Below, piece by piece: positions 16,524 through 25,795 of a stretch of 64,000 nt of DNA. A program made the translations under genes and the position numbers. The DNA lies in contig NZ_JACJUU010000003.1 of the NCBI RefSeq assembly GCF_014237865.1, forward strand, positions 308,955 to 372,954. The letters are read 5' to 3'. The stretch is from Pusillimonas minor. Lineage in GTDB: Bacteria; Pseudomonadota; Gammaproteobacteria; Burkholderiales; Burkholderiaceae_B. The notes under the pieces were generated by a model. It was given only the letters and a program-made list of their open reading frames with translations, searched no databases and had not been told where the DNA came from. Every line of letters starts with the position of its first letter. The stretch's first letter is position 1.

Positions 16524-18491
16524 ATGCAAACTCGTCTTACCCCCCTGGCAGCCTTGCTGTCAGCGGCCATCTTTACACCCGTTCACGCCGAACGCCTGCT
16601 CGAACCCGTTGTTGTGACGGCTTCGCGCTTTGAATCTGCCCAGCAAGACCGCCCTATCGCGGCCCAGGTCATTACCGCCCAGGAAATCCGCGACAGCTCG
16701 GCCACCAATGTGTCTGAGGTACTGAGCAAACTGGGCGGCGTGCATACACGAATCAACTTTACCGGCTTGCCCGACTCGCCCATTGACCTGCGCGGGTTCG
16801 GCATGACGGGCGACCAAAACACATTAGTACTGGTTAACGGCCAACGCCTTTCGGAATACGAAGGCGCAACTGCCCGCCTGTCATCCATTCCTATGGATGC
16901 CATCGAGCGTATAGAGATATTGCGAGGCTCGGGTGCGGTTCAGTACGGTAGCGGCGCCACGGCCGGCACAATCAATATCATTACGAAATCTCCGGTTGGC
17001 CCAGGCGTTTCTGGCAGTGTATTTACACAGGCGGGCAGTCACCAGTCGCGAGATGCGCGCGGCGGCTTTCGGATAGGCGGTGACCTTTGGGGCGCACGAA
17101 TCGACGCGCAACATTACGAATCGGACAACTACAGGGACAACAATCGATCTAAGCTGGGCTCTGTGAACGGAGAGTTTCGTCTTGGCAACGCACGCGACTT
17201 TATCGCATTGACGGTCAACGCCGATGACCAGAAGTCGCGACTGCCCGGCGCACGAACAGAAGCGCAATTGAAGACCGACCGGCGTGGCGCCAAATCTCCC
17301 GACGACTTTCTGAACAGCCGAAGCGAGCTCTATGCACTTCGGGGCGAAAAAAACTTTGGCGATTTAACGCTTGCCCTGGATGCCAGTTACCGGGACAAAG
17401 ACGCAACGTTACTAAACAAAGCTGATTGGGGATCATCCTATCGAAAATCAAACACCAAGGTTTTTGGGGTTTCGCCACGAGCAATGTTGAACTCTGATTG
17501 GGGGCCGGTCAATAACCAGCTAACGATTGGCGCCGACTCGAGCAAATGGGACTACAAAAGCAACACTGCAGCCACCGGATTCGCGTCAGCTTTCGACGAG
17601 CGCGGAAAACAGACGAACAAAGCGCTATACGTTCGCAACGAACTGCAGCTTCCAACGGGTACGCGTATCAGCCTGGGCGGGCGAAAAGAGTTCGTTGACC
17701 AAAGCATTGACGAGCGTGTAGTGCCCAACGCCAATAACGCGCGGCCCAACCTGACTGCACACGAGATAGCTATTCAACAAATGATAGGTGCCGGTTTTTC
17801 GGTGTATGGCCGCACCGGTCGAAGCTTTCGTCTAGCTAACATTGACGACAATCGATGCCAAAGCACCCCGTGTGCCGATCTGCTAAAGCCGCAACAGTCG
17901 CGAGACACCGAAGTGGGACTTGAATGGCAAAATGCAGTCGCCAGCTTGCGCGTTGGTCTCTTCAATATGGATGTGACCGACGAAATCCATTACAACAGGC
18001 TTGCATGGGCCAACATGAACCTGTCGCCCACACGCCACCGCGGCCTTGAACTGGAAGGTCGCGTTGCGTTATGGGATAGCGTTGATGTTGCCGTCAACTA
18101 CACCCGGACCCAAGCCACGTTCCGTGAAGGCACTTACGACGGTGTTAATGTCGCAGGCAACAAGGTGCCGCTGGTACCCAAAGACCGCCTTGGCGTTAAC
18201 CTGGGGTGGCAAATCACTGCCGCCACCCGGGCCACACTGTATGTGCAGTATGTGGGTAGCCAGCGCTACGACAATGACCAGGCCAACCGCTTCAAAAGCA
18301 TGCCCTCTTACACAATTACCGACTTCAAAATCAGCCACCAGATCAACAACTGGCGACTGGCGGCCGGGGTCAATAACCTTTTCGACGAAAAATACTACTC
18401 GTATGGAATCGTGAACACTGCATACACCTCGTTCAACGCCTATCCCGAAGACCGGCGCAATTTCTATGCCAGTGCCGAGTATCGTTTCTAG
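16524..18491 (+). CDS. btuB: TonB-dependent vitamin B12 receptor BtuB
   Basis: Outer-membrane TonB-dependent receptor, 655 aa. The start at 16524 gives a signal peptide ending near VHA (residue 20), a TonB-box-like EPVVVTAS, then the plug domain with RGFGMTGDQNTLVLVNGQRL and the IERIEILRGSGAVQYGSGA segment. A 22-strand barrel follows, ending in an aromatic residue (ASAEYRF) as BamA substrates do. The B12 riboswitch directly upstream and btuFCD downstream assign it to cobalamin rather than siderophore uptake. The next gene overlaps its end by 26 bases. Confidence 0.92.
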   Translation: MQTRLTPLAALLSAAIFTPVHAERLLEPVVVTASRFESAQQDRPIAAQVITAQEIRDSSATNVSEVLSKLGGVHTRINFTGLPDSPIDLRGFGMTGDQNTLVLVNGQRLSEYEGATARLSSIPMDAIERIEILRGSGAVQYGSGATAGTINIITKSPVGPGVSGSVFTQAGSHQSRDARGGFRIGGDLWGARIDAQHYESDNYRDNNRSKLGSVNGEFRLGNARDFIALTVNADDQKSRLPGARTEAQLKTDRRGAKSPDDFLNSRSELYALRGEKNFGDLTLALDASYRDKDATLLNKADWGSSYRKSNTKVFGVSPRAMLNSDWGPVNNQLTIGADSSKWDYKSNTAATGFASAFDERGKQTNKALYVRNELQLPTGTRISLGGRKEFVDQSIDERVVPNANNARPNLTAHEIAIQQMIGAGFSVYGRTGRSFRLANIDDNRCQSTPCADLLKPQQSRDTEVGLEWQNAVASLRVGLFNMDVTDEIHYNRLAWANMNLSPTRHRGLELEGRVALWDSVDVAVNYTRTQATFREGTYDGVNVAGNKVPLVPKDRLGVNLGWQITAATRATLYVQYVGSQRYDNDQANRFKSMPSYTITDFKISHQINNWRLAAGVNNLFDEKYYSYGIVNTAYTSFNAYPEDRRNFYASAEYRF

Positions 18492-19506
18492 GTTGATACC
18501 GTCAACCGCCTTGTCGTTCGGGGCGTGCCTGGGCAGTTTTCTGCCCGGGCTGGCTCCAACACCGGCAACGGCGCAAACGTTGCCGGCAGTCGCGTCGCCG
18601 ACGCAATCGACAGGCGAGACGATGCCAAAACAGGCTTCGGACCACGCGTTGCCGGCGACGGTGTCGCCGCAGCGCATTGTGTCGCTTGACCTGTGCACTG
18701 ACTGGATTTTGGCGCGTCACGCTGATGCAACGCAGGTTGCCGCATTGTCACCCGTCAACCCGCCGTATCAGCCCAAAGGCCTGCAGCGCGACTGGCCGCG
18801 ACACGACGGTACGCTTGAACGCATTATTGAACTCAAGCCCGACCTGATCATTACCGGCGAATACAACGCCATGACGTTGCGCAGCCGGTTGAAAACGCTA
18901 GGCTTCAGGGTTGAAATATTGCCATTGCCAACCAGTCTGGACGGCATTCGAACCTACGAGCACCTGGCGCTTTCCTTGTTGAATAAACCTGTCGGGCGCG
19001 CGCACCCTGGTGCCGCGCCGCGCCACCCATCTGAAACGAAGGGTGCTGACGAGACAATCGCAGCACCTAATGCAAGCGTCGAGTCTGCTAACGCTACGCC
19101 TGATGCTCCAACAACAACAACAACAACAGCAACAACGACAAGACGTCATGCTTCAAATGCCAAGGCCGCTCCCGCGCCACGACTGCTGTTACTGGGGGCC
19201 AACGGGGTGGGCACAGGCACGAACACATTCGAACACGATGTGCTGACGCAAGCGGGCTGGCGTAATTATCTCCAAGCCCCCGGTTACCAGCAGCTTGACC
19301 TGGAACAGGTCGTCATCGACCCGCCGGAAGCCATTTTGTGGGCCTCCACCGAGGGCAATGCTTTGGCCAACGCGTTTTCGGCGCACCCTGCCCTGCGCAA
19401 CGCCATACCACCAGACCGATGGCTATCGACCGACTACTGGCGATGGCAGTGTCCCGGCCCATGGACATGGGACTTGATTGACGACTTGCACGGGTGGCTT
19501 GAATGA
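18466..19506 (+). CDS. btuF: Cobalamin-binding periplasmic protein BtuF-like
   Basis: Class III substrate-binding protein of the BtuF/FhuD type, 346 aa, which would deliver B12 to BtuCD. The first 37 residues look like a secretion signal ending at TAQ. The N-lobe contains RIVSLDLCTDWILAR and LKPDLIITGEYN; the C-lobe contains LLLLGANGVGTGTNTFEHDVL and PEAILWAS. Between the lobes, at about residues 180-242, there is an unusual low-complexity insert with an oligo-threonine run encoded by a CAA repeat. The start overlaps btuB by 26 bases, and the stop overlaps btuC by 4 bases, indicating translational coupling. The ATG has no good ribosome-binding site. Confidence 0.85.
   Translation: MPVPSIVSRLIPSTALSFGACLGSFLPGLAPTPATAQTLPAVASPTQSTGETMPKQASDHALPATVSPQRIVSLDLCTDWILARHADATQVAALSPVNPPYQPKGLQRDWPRHDGTLERIIELKPDLIITGEYNAMTLRSRLKTLGFRVEILPLPTSLDGIRTYEHLALSLLNKPVGRAHPGAAPRHPSETKGADETIAAPNASVESANATPDAPTTTTTTATTTRRHASNAKAAPAPRLLLLGANGVGTGTNTFEHDVLTQAGWRNYLQAPGYQQLDLEQVVIDPPEAILWASTEGNALANAFSAHPALRNAIPPDRWLSTDYWRWQCPGPWTWDLIDDLHGWLE
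19109..19135 (+). repeat. CAA trinucleotide microsatellite inside btuF
   Basis: Six CAA units, one CAG and two CAA units, read as ACA threonine codons. Copy-number changes would alter linker length without a frameshift. Confidence 0.9.
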
Positions 19507-20480
19507 CGACATTGATCTGTCTGGCCGTCATGCTGACCGCTGCAATCACATCGCTAACAGTTGGATCGACGCCTGTCAGCGTACTGACCGGGCTGATTGA
19601 CTGGATGCGCGCAGAGGCCACACCGGCCGCCGTGATTATTGGCGAGATTCGTTTACCACGCACCTTGCTGGCGCTTGCCGTGGGCGCCGCGCTTGGGCTA
19701 AGCGGCGCCGCCCTGCAAGGGCTGTTGCGCAATCCGCTGGCTGACCCCAGCATTACCGGCGCCAGTCAGGGCGCCGCGCTTGGTGCGGCGGCCGTCTTTT
19801 ATTTTGGCCTGCTACCTCAATTAGGGGGGCTGGCTCCGGCTGCGGCCGGGCTGGCCGGGGCCGCGCTGGCGCTGATGCTGATGCTATGGCTGGCCGGTAC
19901 GGCACAGGCGGCTACCGTCATTCTGGCCGGGCTGGCCGTCTCGACCCTGGCCGGGGCTGCCTTGGCCGCCGTGCTTAATTTCGCACCCAACCCCTATGCC
20001 ATGCAAGAACTGGTCTTCTGGCTACTGGGTTCCGTCTCGGAACGCGGCATGAGTCATCTGGGCGTATTGCTCCCTGCCCTGATTGCAGGCAGCCTTCTGA
20101 TCTGGCGACAACGCCAGCTGCTGACGGCATTAAGCCTGGGCGAACAAGTCGCGCAAAGCCTCGGGCTGAGTTTCGCACGGGGCAGCCGCTACATTGTGCT
20201 TGGCGCTGCCTTGCTGGTCGGGTCTTCGGTCGCCGTCGCAGGCAACATCGGTTTTGTCGGCTTGCTGGTGCCCCACATTGTGCGGCCGTTCGTCGGGCAT
20301 CGGCCCGACCGTTTGCTGATACCGTCGGCGCTGGCCGGCGCCACACTCGTCTGCGTTGCCGATATTTTTGTACGCTTGATGCCGCCGGGCAGAGAAATAA
20401 AACTGGGCGTACTGACGGCCTTGCTGGGCGCCCCGCTGCTGCTGTGGCTGATCTGGAAGGGACGCAAACAATGGCTTTGA
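19503..20480 (+). CDS. btuC: Cobalamin ABC transporter permease BtuC-like
   Basis: FecCD/BtuC-family permease, 325 aa, with about ten membrane helices. Family segments are clear: GEIRLPRTLLALAVGAALGL, GLLRNPLADPSITGASQGAA, GNIGFVGLLVPHIVRPFVG (coupling region) and GREIKLGVLTALLGAPLLLWL near the end. Its ATG overlaps the btuF stop as ATGA, and its end overlaps btuD by 10 bases. The assignment to B12 rests on the operon context, since the permease sequence alone cannot separate B12 from iron-siderophore transport. Confidence 0.9.
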   Translation: MTTLICLAVMLTAAITSLTVGSTPVSVLTGLIDWMRAEATPAAVIIGEIRLPRTLLALAVGAALGLSGAALQGLLRNPLADPSITGASQGAALGAAAVFYFGLLPQLGGLAPAAAGLAGAALALMLMLWLAGTAQAATVILAGLAVSTLAGAALAAVLNFAPNPYAMQELVFWLLGSVSERGMSHLGVLLPALIAGSLLIWRQRQLLTALSLGEQVAQSLGLSFARGSRYIVLGAALLVGSSVAVAGNIGFVGLLVPHIVRPFVGHRPDRLLIPSALAGATLVCVADIFVRLMPPGREIKLGVLTALLGAPLLLWLIWKGRKQWL

Positions 20481-21214
20481 TCGATGTTCGTCATTTATCG
20501 CTACCCGATCGGCTGGACGACATCAGTTTTTCAGCCCATGCCGGCCAACTGATCGGTGTGATCGGGCCCAATGGCGCGGGCAAATCGACACTACTGCACT
20601 GCCTGGCCGGCTTGTTGCCCTACCATGGGCAGTGTCTTTTTGACGGCGCCGACGTCGCCACCCTGGCGCCGCGCGAACGCGCACGCCATATTGGCCTGTT
20701 ACCCCAGCAAGGCGATAGTGTCTGGCCATTATCGGTGCAAGACATTGTGGCCATGGGCCGCCTGCCTTGGGGCGACAACGACGCCGCCGCCATCACCGAA
20801 GCCATGACTGCGGCAGGCATCGCCCACATGCGCCGTCGTCGCATCGACAGGCTGTCGGGCGGTGAACGCGCCCGCGTTTGGCTGGCGCGCGTACTGGCTG
20901 GCCGCCCCAACGTGCTGATTGCCGACGAACCGACGGCAAGCCTGGATTTGTTCTACCAACGCAGCGTAATGGACAGCCTGCGCGCCTACGCCGACCAAGG
21001 GCATGTGGTGATTATTGCCTTGCACGATTTTGCCCTGGCGGCGCATTACTGCGACCAGATTTGCCTGATGCACGAAGGCCAAAGCGAATGCACAGGCACA
21101 CCTGCCGAAGTGCTGACAGAAGAACGACTGAGCCGGGTGTTTCGTACATCCATTCGCGTCGACCTGAACGCAAACCCTCCGGTGATTGCCGCCTGCTACA
21201 CAACGCCTCGTTAA
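20471..21214 (+). CDS. btuD: Cobalamin ABC transporter ATP-binding protein BtuD-like
   Basis: FecE/BtuD-type ATPase, 247 aa. Walker A is GPNGAGKST (residues 32-40), the signature motif is LSGGERARVWLARVL, Walker B is VLIADEPTASLD, and the switch histidine is in VVIIALHDFALAAHYCD. The ATG at 20471 lies inside the btuC reading frame, so the pair is translationally coupled. It is the last of four tightly packed genes under the riboswitch. A 149-base gap then separates it from the adenosyltransferase-like gene. Confidence 0.92.
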   Translation: MALIDVRHLSLPDRLDDISFSAHAGQLIGVIGPNGAGKSTLLHCLAGLLPYHGQCLFDGADVATLAPRERARHIGLLPQQGDSVWPLSVQDIVAMGRLPWGDNDAAAITEAMTAAGIAHMRRRRIDRLSGGERARVWLARVLAGRPNVLIADEPTASLDLFYQRSVMDSLRAYADQGHVVIIALHDFALAAHYCDQICLMHEGQSECTGTPAEVLTEERLSRVFRTSIRVDLNANPPVIAACYTTPR

Positions 21215-21363
21215 CAAAAGCGCCAGCGGAAAATGCCTAAGTTATTGCGTTGAAAGGCGCGCACGGCGGCTAGCCCCGCTCAATCAGACAGCCCTAAGTT
21301 TATTGGACGTCGCATTGCCCAGCCGCCGCTTTCAGCGGCTATTAATCAAAAGACCATAACCCC

Positions 21364-21918
21364 ATGAAACACGGCCAAAATATTGATGAACTCTGTTACC
21401 CGTTCATTTATGAAACATCGGTACTGTGCGATTTTGAAGTCGTGACAGACGAACTATGCGGGCACATTGGCGCGGCGCTGTCGTATACGCCGGCCGACAT
21501 GCCCGACCTGGCAGCAGACCTGAACCACCTTCAGCCCCTGGCCTTTCATGTGAATGGATCGATTAGGGGCAGGCTGGCCATAGAAGAAACCGACCTTGCC
21601 TGGCTGCAATCACGGTTAGCCCACTACCGGATGCAGGTTCAAGGCCGCGCCAATGGCTTTGTGTTGCCGCGTGGCGTTGCGCCCATCTCCCAACTTCATC
21701 TGGCCCGGTCAGCCGCCAAAAAGGCGATCCGGGCGATGGTTCGCGTAGAACAGGAAGGTGTGAACGTGCCCATGATCTTGCCGCGCTTGTGCAACCTGAT
21801 GTGCAATTTCTTTTTTACGCTGACGCTGGTCATTAACCAACGACGGGGTATTGAAGAAGTCGCTTTCGTCAGCAAGAGCTACGGGCTGCCGCGTCGGCCT
21901 GCCCAACAGCAGCAATAA
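21364..21918 (+). CDS. Divergent PduO-type cobalamin adenosyltransferase-like protein
   Basis: A 184-aa protein resembling the C-terminal half of PduO-type ATP:cob(I)alamin adenosyltransferases: NGFVLPRGVAPISQLHLARS (98-116) corresponds to the family's FxLPGGxxxAAxLHxAR motif, and a helix with PRLCNLMCNFFFTL follows, where the family has LNRLSDLLFxLAR. The usual N-terminal nucleotide-binding TKxGDxGxT is missing, and the conserved Arg pair after LHLAR is SAAKKAIR. It may be a B12 carrier, a degenerate enzyme or an atypical adenosyltransferase. The location right after btuFCD supports a role in B12 handling. Its last 50 bases overlap trpF, read from the other strand. Confidence 0.6.
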   Translation: MKHGQNIDELCYPFIYETSVLCDFEVVTDELCGHIGAALSYTPADMPDLAADLNHLQPLAFHVNGSIRGRLAIEETDLAWLQSRLAHYRMQVQGRANGFVLPRGVAPISQLHLARSAAKKAIRAMVRVEQEGVNVPMILPRLCNLMCNFFFTLTLVINQRRGIEEVAFVSKSYGLPRRPAQQQQ

Positions 21919-22543
21919 ACTCGGCCACGCGTTCGGGCGATTTAACACCCGGCGAGACCTCTACCCCGCTGCTGACATCGACAGCATACGGACGCAGACG
22001 GGCCATGGCGTCGGCCACCGACTGTGCGTTTAAACCGCCGGCCAGCACCACGGGCCGGGCGTTTTGGTCGGCCCGCAATACGTCGAGCAATGCAAAGTCG
22101 AAACTACGCCCGCTACCGCCGTAGCCTGCACTGTAGCTGTCGAAAAGCCAGGCCGATGCATCGGGAAACTCAAGGCACGCCGCGCGAACGTTTTCAGGGG
22201 TGTCGAGCCCCGGGCCACCGACGCGAAAAGCGCGCATGTAACGCCGCCCGAACTGCCGGCAGTAGTCGGGGGACTCGTCACCATGAAACTGCAAAATATC
22301 GGGCTGCACCTGCTCAATCACCTGCCGGACGTGGTCTGGCTCGGCATTGACAAACAACGCAACCACATCGGCCAACGCCGGCATTGCCTGACGCAAAACA
22401 CGCGCTTGTTCAAGCGAGACACATCGGGCACTTTTGGGATAAAACACCAGGCCAATGGCATCGGCACCTGCTGCCGCCGTTGCATGAACATCTTCGAGAC
22501 GGGTCAACCCGCAAACCTTGATTCGGGTTCGGTACTGCATCAT
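21869..22543 (-). CDS. trpF: Phosphoribosylanthranilate isomerase
   Basis: TIM-barrel isomerase of tryptophan synthesis, 224 aa. It has the N-terminal catalytic KVCGLTR, GADAIGLVFYPKSAR, a catalytic-aspartate segment (WLFDSYSAGYGGSGRSFD) and phosphate-binding VLAGGLNAQSV and AVDVSSGVEVSPGVKS. The ATG at 22543 follows AAAGG by six bases. In many Burkholderiales trpF is followed by trpB and trpA; here it is alone, and its 3' end overlaps the convergent adenosyltransferase-like gene by 50 bases. A TRAP transporter separates it from truA. Confidence 0.95.
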   Translation of the reverse strand: MMQYRTRIKVCGLTRLEDVHATAAAGADAIGLVFYPKSARCVSLEQARVLRQAMPALADVVALFVNAEPDHVRQVIEQVQPDILQFHGDESPDYCRQFGRRYMRAFRVGGPGLDTPENVRAACLEFPDASAWLFDSYSAGYGGSGRSFDFALLDVLRADQNARPVVLAGGLNAQSVADAMARLRPYAVDVSSGVEVSPGVKSPERVAEFIAAVGQADAAARSSC

Positions 22544-22568
22544 AGACAACCTTTAAAACAAAGCGATG

Positions 22569-24248
22569 CTACTGAAAAGCGGCGGCCGCATCGGGTGTGC
22601 CTTCAGTGTTGTATCCGCCATAGTCAGTGCCGTAGTTAGCGCCTTGCAAATCAACAGTCGCGGCGTCTTGCACTGGCGCATTCGACTTGTAATGCGTGAC
22701 CATACCCGGGAACACCAGCACTGCCGCCACCATAAGTAGTTGAATAACAATGAACGGGATGGAGCCCCAATAAATCTCGCCGGTGGTGACCTTGGCCACC
22801 CGCTGGCCGGTGACCCGATCGATATAGTCGGACTTGGGGGCCACCGATCGTAGATAAAACAATGCAAAGCCAAACGGTGGGTGCACAAACGACGTTTGCA
22901 TATTGACGGCCAAAAGCACCCCGAACCAGATCAGGTCGATGCCCATTTTGTCGGCGACAGGGCCCAGCAACGGCACGACAATAAAGGCCAGTTCGAAGAA
23001 GTCGAGGAAAAACGCCAGCACAAAAGTAAGAATGCTGACGACAATAAGAAAGCCCCACTGCCCGCCCGGCAAACCTGCCAGCAAGTGCTCGACCCACAAG
23101 TCGCCATTAATGCCCCGGAAGCTCAGACTAAAAATTGTGGAGCCAACCAGAATGAACACCACAAAACACGACAGGCGCGTGGTGGTTTCCATGGCTTGCT
23201 TCAATAACTTAAGGGTAAGGCGGCGGCGCGCAAGCGCCATAAGCAAGGCCCCAACAGCCCCCATGGCGCCGCCTTCGGTTGGCGTGGCCAGGCCGATAAA
23301 AATGGTGCCCAACACTAAAAAGATAAGAAATAACGGCGGGATCATGACAAACGTGACCCGCTCGGCAATTTGCGATAACCAGCCCAGTTTGAGCCCTTTG
23401 TTAAGCAGCGCAATGACCCAGGCCGTCAGCCCGCCGGCCAACAGCACAATGACCACTTTTTCGTCGAAGGGCACATCGGTGCGACCCGCAAAATAGTACT
23501 GCATCGCAAAATAGGCGGCGGCGGCCGACAACAACACCAGCACGCCCAACGACCGCAAGCCGCGTCGCCCGTTGGGCTCGACGTACACCCTGGCCTCGGG
23601 CGGCAAAGCCGGCGCGGCCGACGGCTTGAGCAAACTGATGATGATGACGTAAGCAATATAAGCGCCGGTGAGCAGCAAGCCCGGCAGCATGGCGCCACGG
23701 TACATATCGCCAATAGACCGACCCAGTTGGTCGGCCAGGATAATCAGCACGAGCGATGGCGGAATGATTTGGGACAACGTGCCCGAAGCGGCTATGACAC
23801 CGGTTGCCAGCCGCCGGTCGTACCCGTAGCGCAGCATGATGGGCAAGGAAATAAGGCCCATTGAAATGACCGATGCCGACACCACCCCGGTCGTTGCCGC
23901 CAGCATGGCGCCCACCAGCACGACAGCGATGGCCAGGCCGCCACGAATAGGCCCGAACAACTGACCTATGGTTTCGAGCAAGTCTTCGGCCATGCCGGAT
24001 CGTTCGAGGATCAACCCCATGAGGGTAAAGAATGGAACGGCCAGCAAGGTGTCGTTGGCCACAATGCCAAAGACCCGTTGCGGCAAGGCCTGAAACAGTG
24101 CGGGTTGGATCATGCCCAGCTCGACCGCCACCAAGCCGTACAAAATGCCAATAGCGGCAAGCCCAAACGCCACCGGGAACCCCAGCAGCAAAAACACCAC
24201 CAGGTTAAAGAACATGATGGGCGCGAGGTTTTCAACCAGAAACATCAT
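22569..24248 (-). CDS. TRAP transporter large permease (DctM family)
   Basis: Large membrane subunit of a TRAP transporter, 559 aa, longer than the typical DctM of about 430. It has some 13-14 membrane helices and family segments (ATTGVVSASVISMG, GTIFIGLATPTEGGAMGAVG, ELAFIVVPLLGPVADKMGID). A hydrophilic insert at about residues 215-235 and extra helices explain the length, as in the mannitol/chloroaromatic TRAP subgroup. The start overlaps the small-subunit stop by 4 bases. No periplasmic DctP-type binding protein is encoded nearby, so the substrate cannot be inferred. Confidence 0.9.
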   Translation of the reverse strand: MMFLVENLAPIMFFNLVVFLLLGFPVAFGLAAIGILYGLVAVELGMIQPALFQALPQRVFGIVANDTLLAVPFFTLMGLILERSGMAEDLLETIGQLFGPIRGGLAIAVVLVGAMLAATTGVVSASVISMGLISLPIMLRYGYDRRLATGVIAASGTLSQIIPPSLVLIILADQLGRSIGDMYRGAMLPGLLLTGAYIAYVIIISLLKPSAAPALPPEARVYVEPNGRRGLRSLGVLVLLSAAAAYFAMQYYFAGRTDVPFDEKVVIVLLAGGLTAWVIALLNKGLKLGWLSQIAERVTFVMIPPLFLIFLVLGTIFIGLATPTEGGAMGAVGALLMALARRRLTLKLLKQAMETTTRLSCFVVFILVGSTIFSLSFRGINGDLWVEHLLAGLPGGQWGFLIVVSILTFVLAFFLDFFELAFIVVPLLGPVADKMGIDLIWFGVLLAVNMQTSFVHPPFGFALFYLRSVAPKSDYIDRVTGQRVAKVTTGEIYWGSIPFIVIQLLMVAAVLVFPGMVTHYKSNAPVQDAATVDLQGANYGTDYGGYNTEGTPDAAAAFQ

Positions 24249-24841
24249 GGTTTTGCTCCGGTGCCGTTCAGGTTCTCGGCATGGACCCCGTCCACCAGCG
24301 TCATGTCATCGTCTTTTTGAACGACCCTGGGGTCGTCGCACAAGCCACGCAAGTAGCCCACGCATTTAATTAAATGCGACACACCCGCCAGCGCTAGCAA
24401 ACCAAACCCGACGGGTATTAATAACTTTGCAGGCCAACGGATAAGCCCCCCGGTGTTGGACGACTGCTCGTTTAAAACAAACGAATCGACAAACATGGGT
24501 ATGGACAACCAGAAAATAAGCAGACAGGCGGGCAGCATGAAAAACAAGACGCCGACAATGTCGATTTTGACTTGCGTGCGAGTCGACAGTTTTTGCGACA
24601 AGATATCAACCCGGACGTGCTCGTTGCACAAAAAGGTATAACCGGCCGCCAGCAAAAAAATGGCGCCGAACAAATACCACTGCAGCTCGAGCCAGGCGTT
24701 GGAGCTGACCTGAAACGCCTTGCGGACAACGGCGTTACCGGCGCTGATAATGACTACGATCAGGGTCAGCCAGATAACGACCCGCCCCACCAGGCGATTG
24801 AGCGCATCGATTGCGCGCGCCATTGAGAGTAAAAAGGTCAT
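24245..24841 (-). CDS. TRAP transporter small permease (DctQ family)
   Basis: Small membrane subunit, 198 aa, with four predicted helices and the DctQ signature region (SSNAWLELQWYLFGAIFLLAAGYTFLCNEHVRVDIL). The start at 24841 is chosen because it gives MTFLLSMARAIDALNRLVGR; no strong ribosome-binding site is seen, and an upstream extension is not conserved. The C-terminus is an acidic hydrophilic tail. It is coupled to the large subunit by a 4-base overlap. The pair sits between truA and trpF, genes that are often adjacent in relatives. Confidence 0.88.
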   Translation of the reverse strand: MTFLLSMARAIDALNRLVGRVVIWLTLIVVIISAGNAVVRKAFQVSSNAWLELQWYLFGAIFLLAAGYTFLCNEHVRVDILSQKLSTRTQVKIDIVGVLFFMLPACLLIFWLSIPMFVDSFVLNEQSSNTGGLIRWPAKLLIPVGFGLLALAGVSHLIKCVGYLRGLCDDPRVVQKDDDMTLVDGVHAENLNGTGAKP

Positions 24842-24956
24842 GGAATTGACTTGAAAAAGAAATATTGGGAAAACGCTGAGACAGATTCTAACGCGCCGCA
24901 ATGAGCCGCGGGATGCCGCCTATGTGTTTGTTGGACCGACTGAAAACCCTGAAAGC

Positions 24957-25790
24957 TCAGCAGCCCCCAAAAAGCGGCTGTAAACCCGTGCCGGCCAGCC
25001 CCAGATGGTCAATAAAATTTTTCTGGGCATCGGCAATGGGCAACCCGAAATGCGCGGGGTAATCGACACGCGCAAAATACAGGCCATTGGCGGCAAATGT
25101 GGGCGCGGCAAGTCGGCGGTCGCGTTCGGCCAGCAAGGTGTCGACCCACGACGCCGGTTGCCGGCCCAGGCCAACGTACAACAAGGTGCCCATCAGGTTG
25201 CGCACCATATGATGCAAGAACGCATTGGCCTTGAAGGTAAAGACAAAAAATTCGCCGTGCTGCTGGATGTCGGCAATATCGAGGGTGCGAACAGGGCTGG
25301 CCGCCTGGCATTGCGACGAACGGAAACTGCTGAAATCGTGCTCGCCCAGCAAGCGGGTCGCCGCGTCGCGCATGGCCTGCAGGTTTAGCGGCTGATAGGC
25401 CCACCCCGCCCGGGAACGGGTAAGCGGCGAGCGCACGCGGCTGTTGCGCAGCACATAAATATAAGTTCGGGCAGTTGCAGAAAACCGCGCATGGAAGTCG
25501 TCGGGTACATGGGTGGCCCACTGCACGGCGATGCTGTCGGGCAACAGGGTATTCAACCCCCTCACCCACGACTCAAGCTTGCGATCAATGGTGGTATCGA
25601 GGTGTACGACCTGGCCCACGGCATGAACACCCGCATCGGTGCGCCCTGCACACACGGTTTCAATGGGCTGGGTGGTAAACGACAGCAACGCCTTGTGCAG
25701 TTCGTCTTGAATGGTATGGCCGTCGGGCTGCGTTTGCCAGCCGCGCCAGGGCGCGCCGTCGTAGGCCAGGCCCAAAGCAATACGAGGCAT
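24957..25790 (-). CDS. truA: tRNA pseudouridine(38-40) synthase TruA
   Basis: Modifies uridines 38-40 in the tRNA anticodon arm; 277 aa. The catalytic aspartate is Asp52 in [14 protein letters not shown]. Other family segments are [19 protein letters not shown] at the start and [20 protein letters not shown]. It lies five bases after the fimV-like gene on the same strand, so it belongs to the asd-fimV-truA run. Length and motifs are normal. Confidence 0.96.
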   Translation of the reverse strand: MPRIALGLAYDGAPWRGWQTQPDGHTIQDELHKALLSFTTQPIETVCAGRTDAGVHAVGQVVHLDTTIDRKLESWVRGLNTLLPDSIAVQWATHVPDDFHARFSATARTYIYVLRNSRVRSPLTRSRAGWAYQPLNLQAMRDAATRLLGEHDFSSFRSSQCQAASPVRTLDIADIQQHGEFFVFTFKANAFLHHMVRNLMGTLLYVGLGRQPASWVDTLLAERDRRLAAPTFAANGLYFARVDYPAHFGLPIADAQKNFIDHLGLAGTGLQPLFGGC

Positions 25791-25795
25791 AAAGG

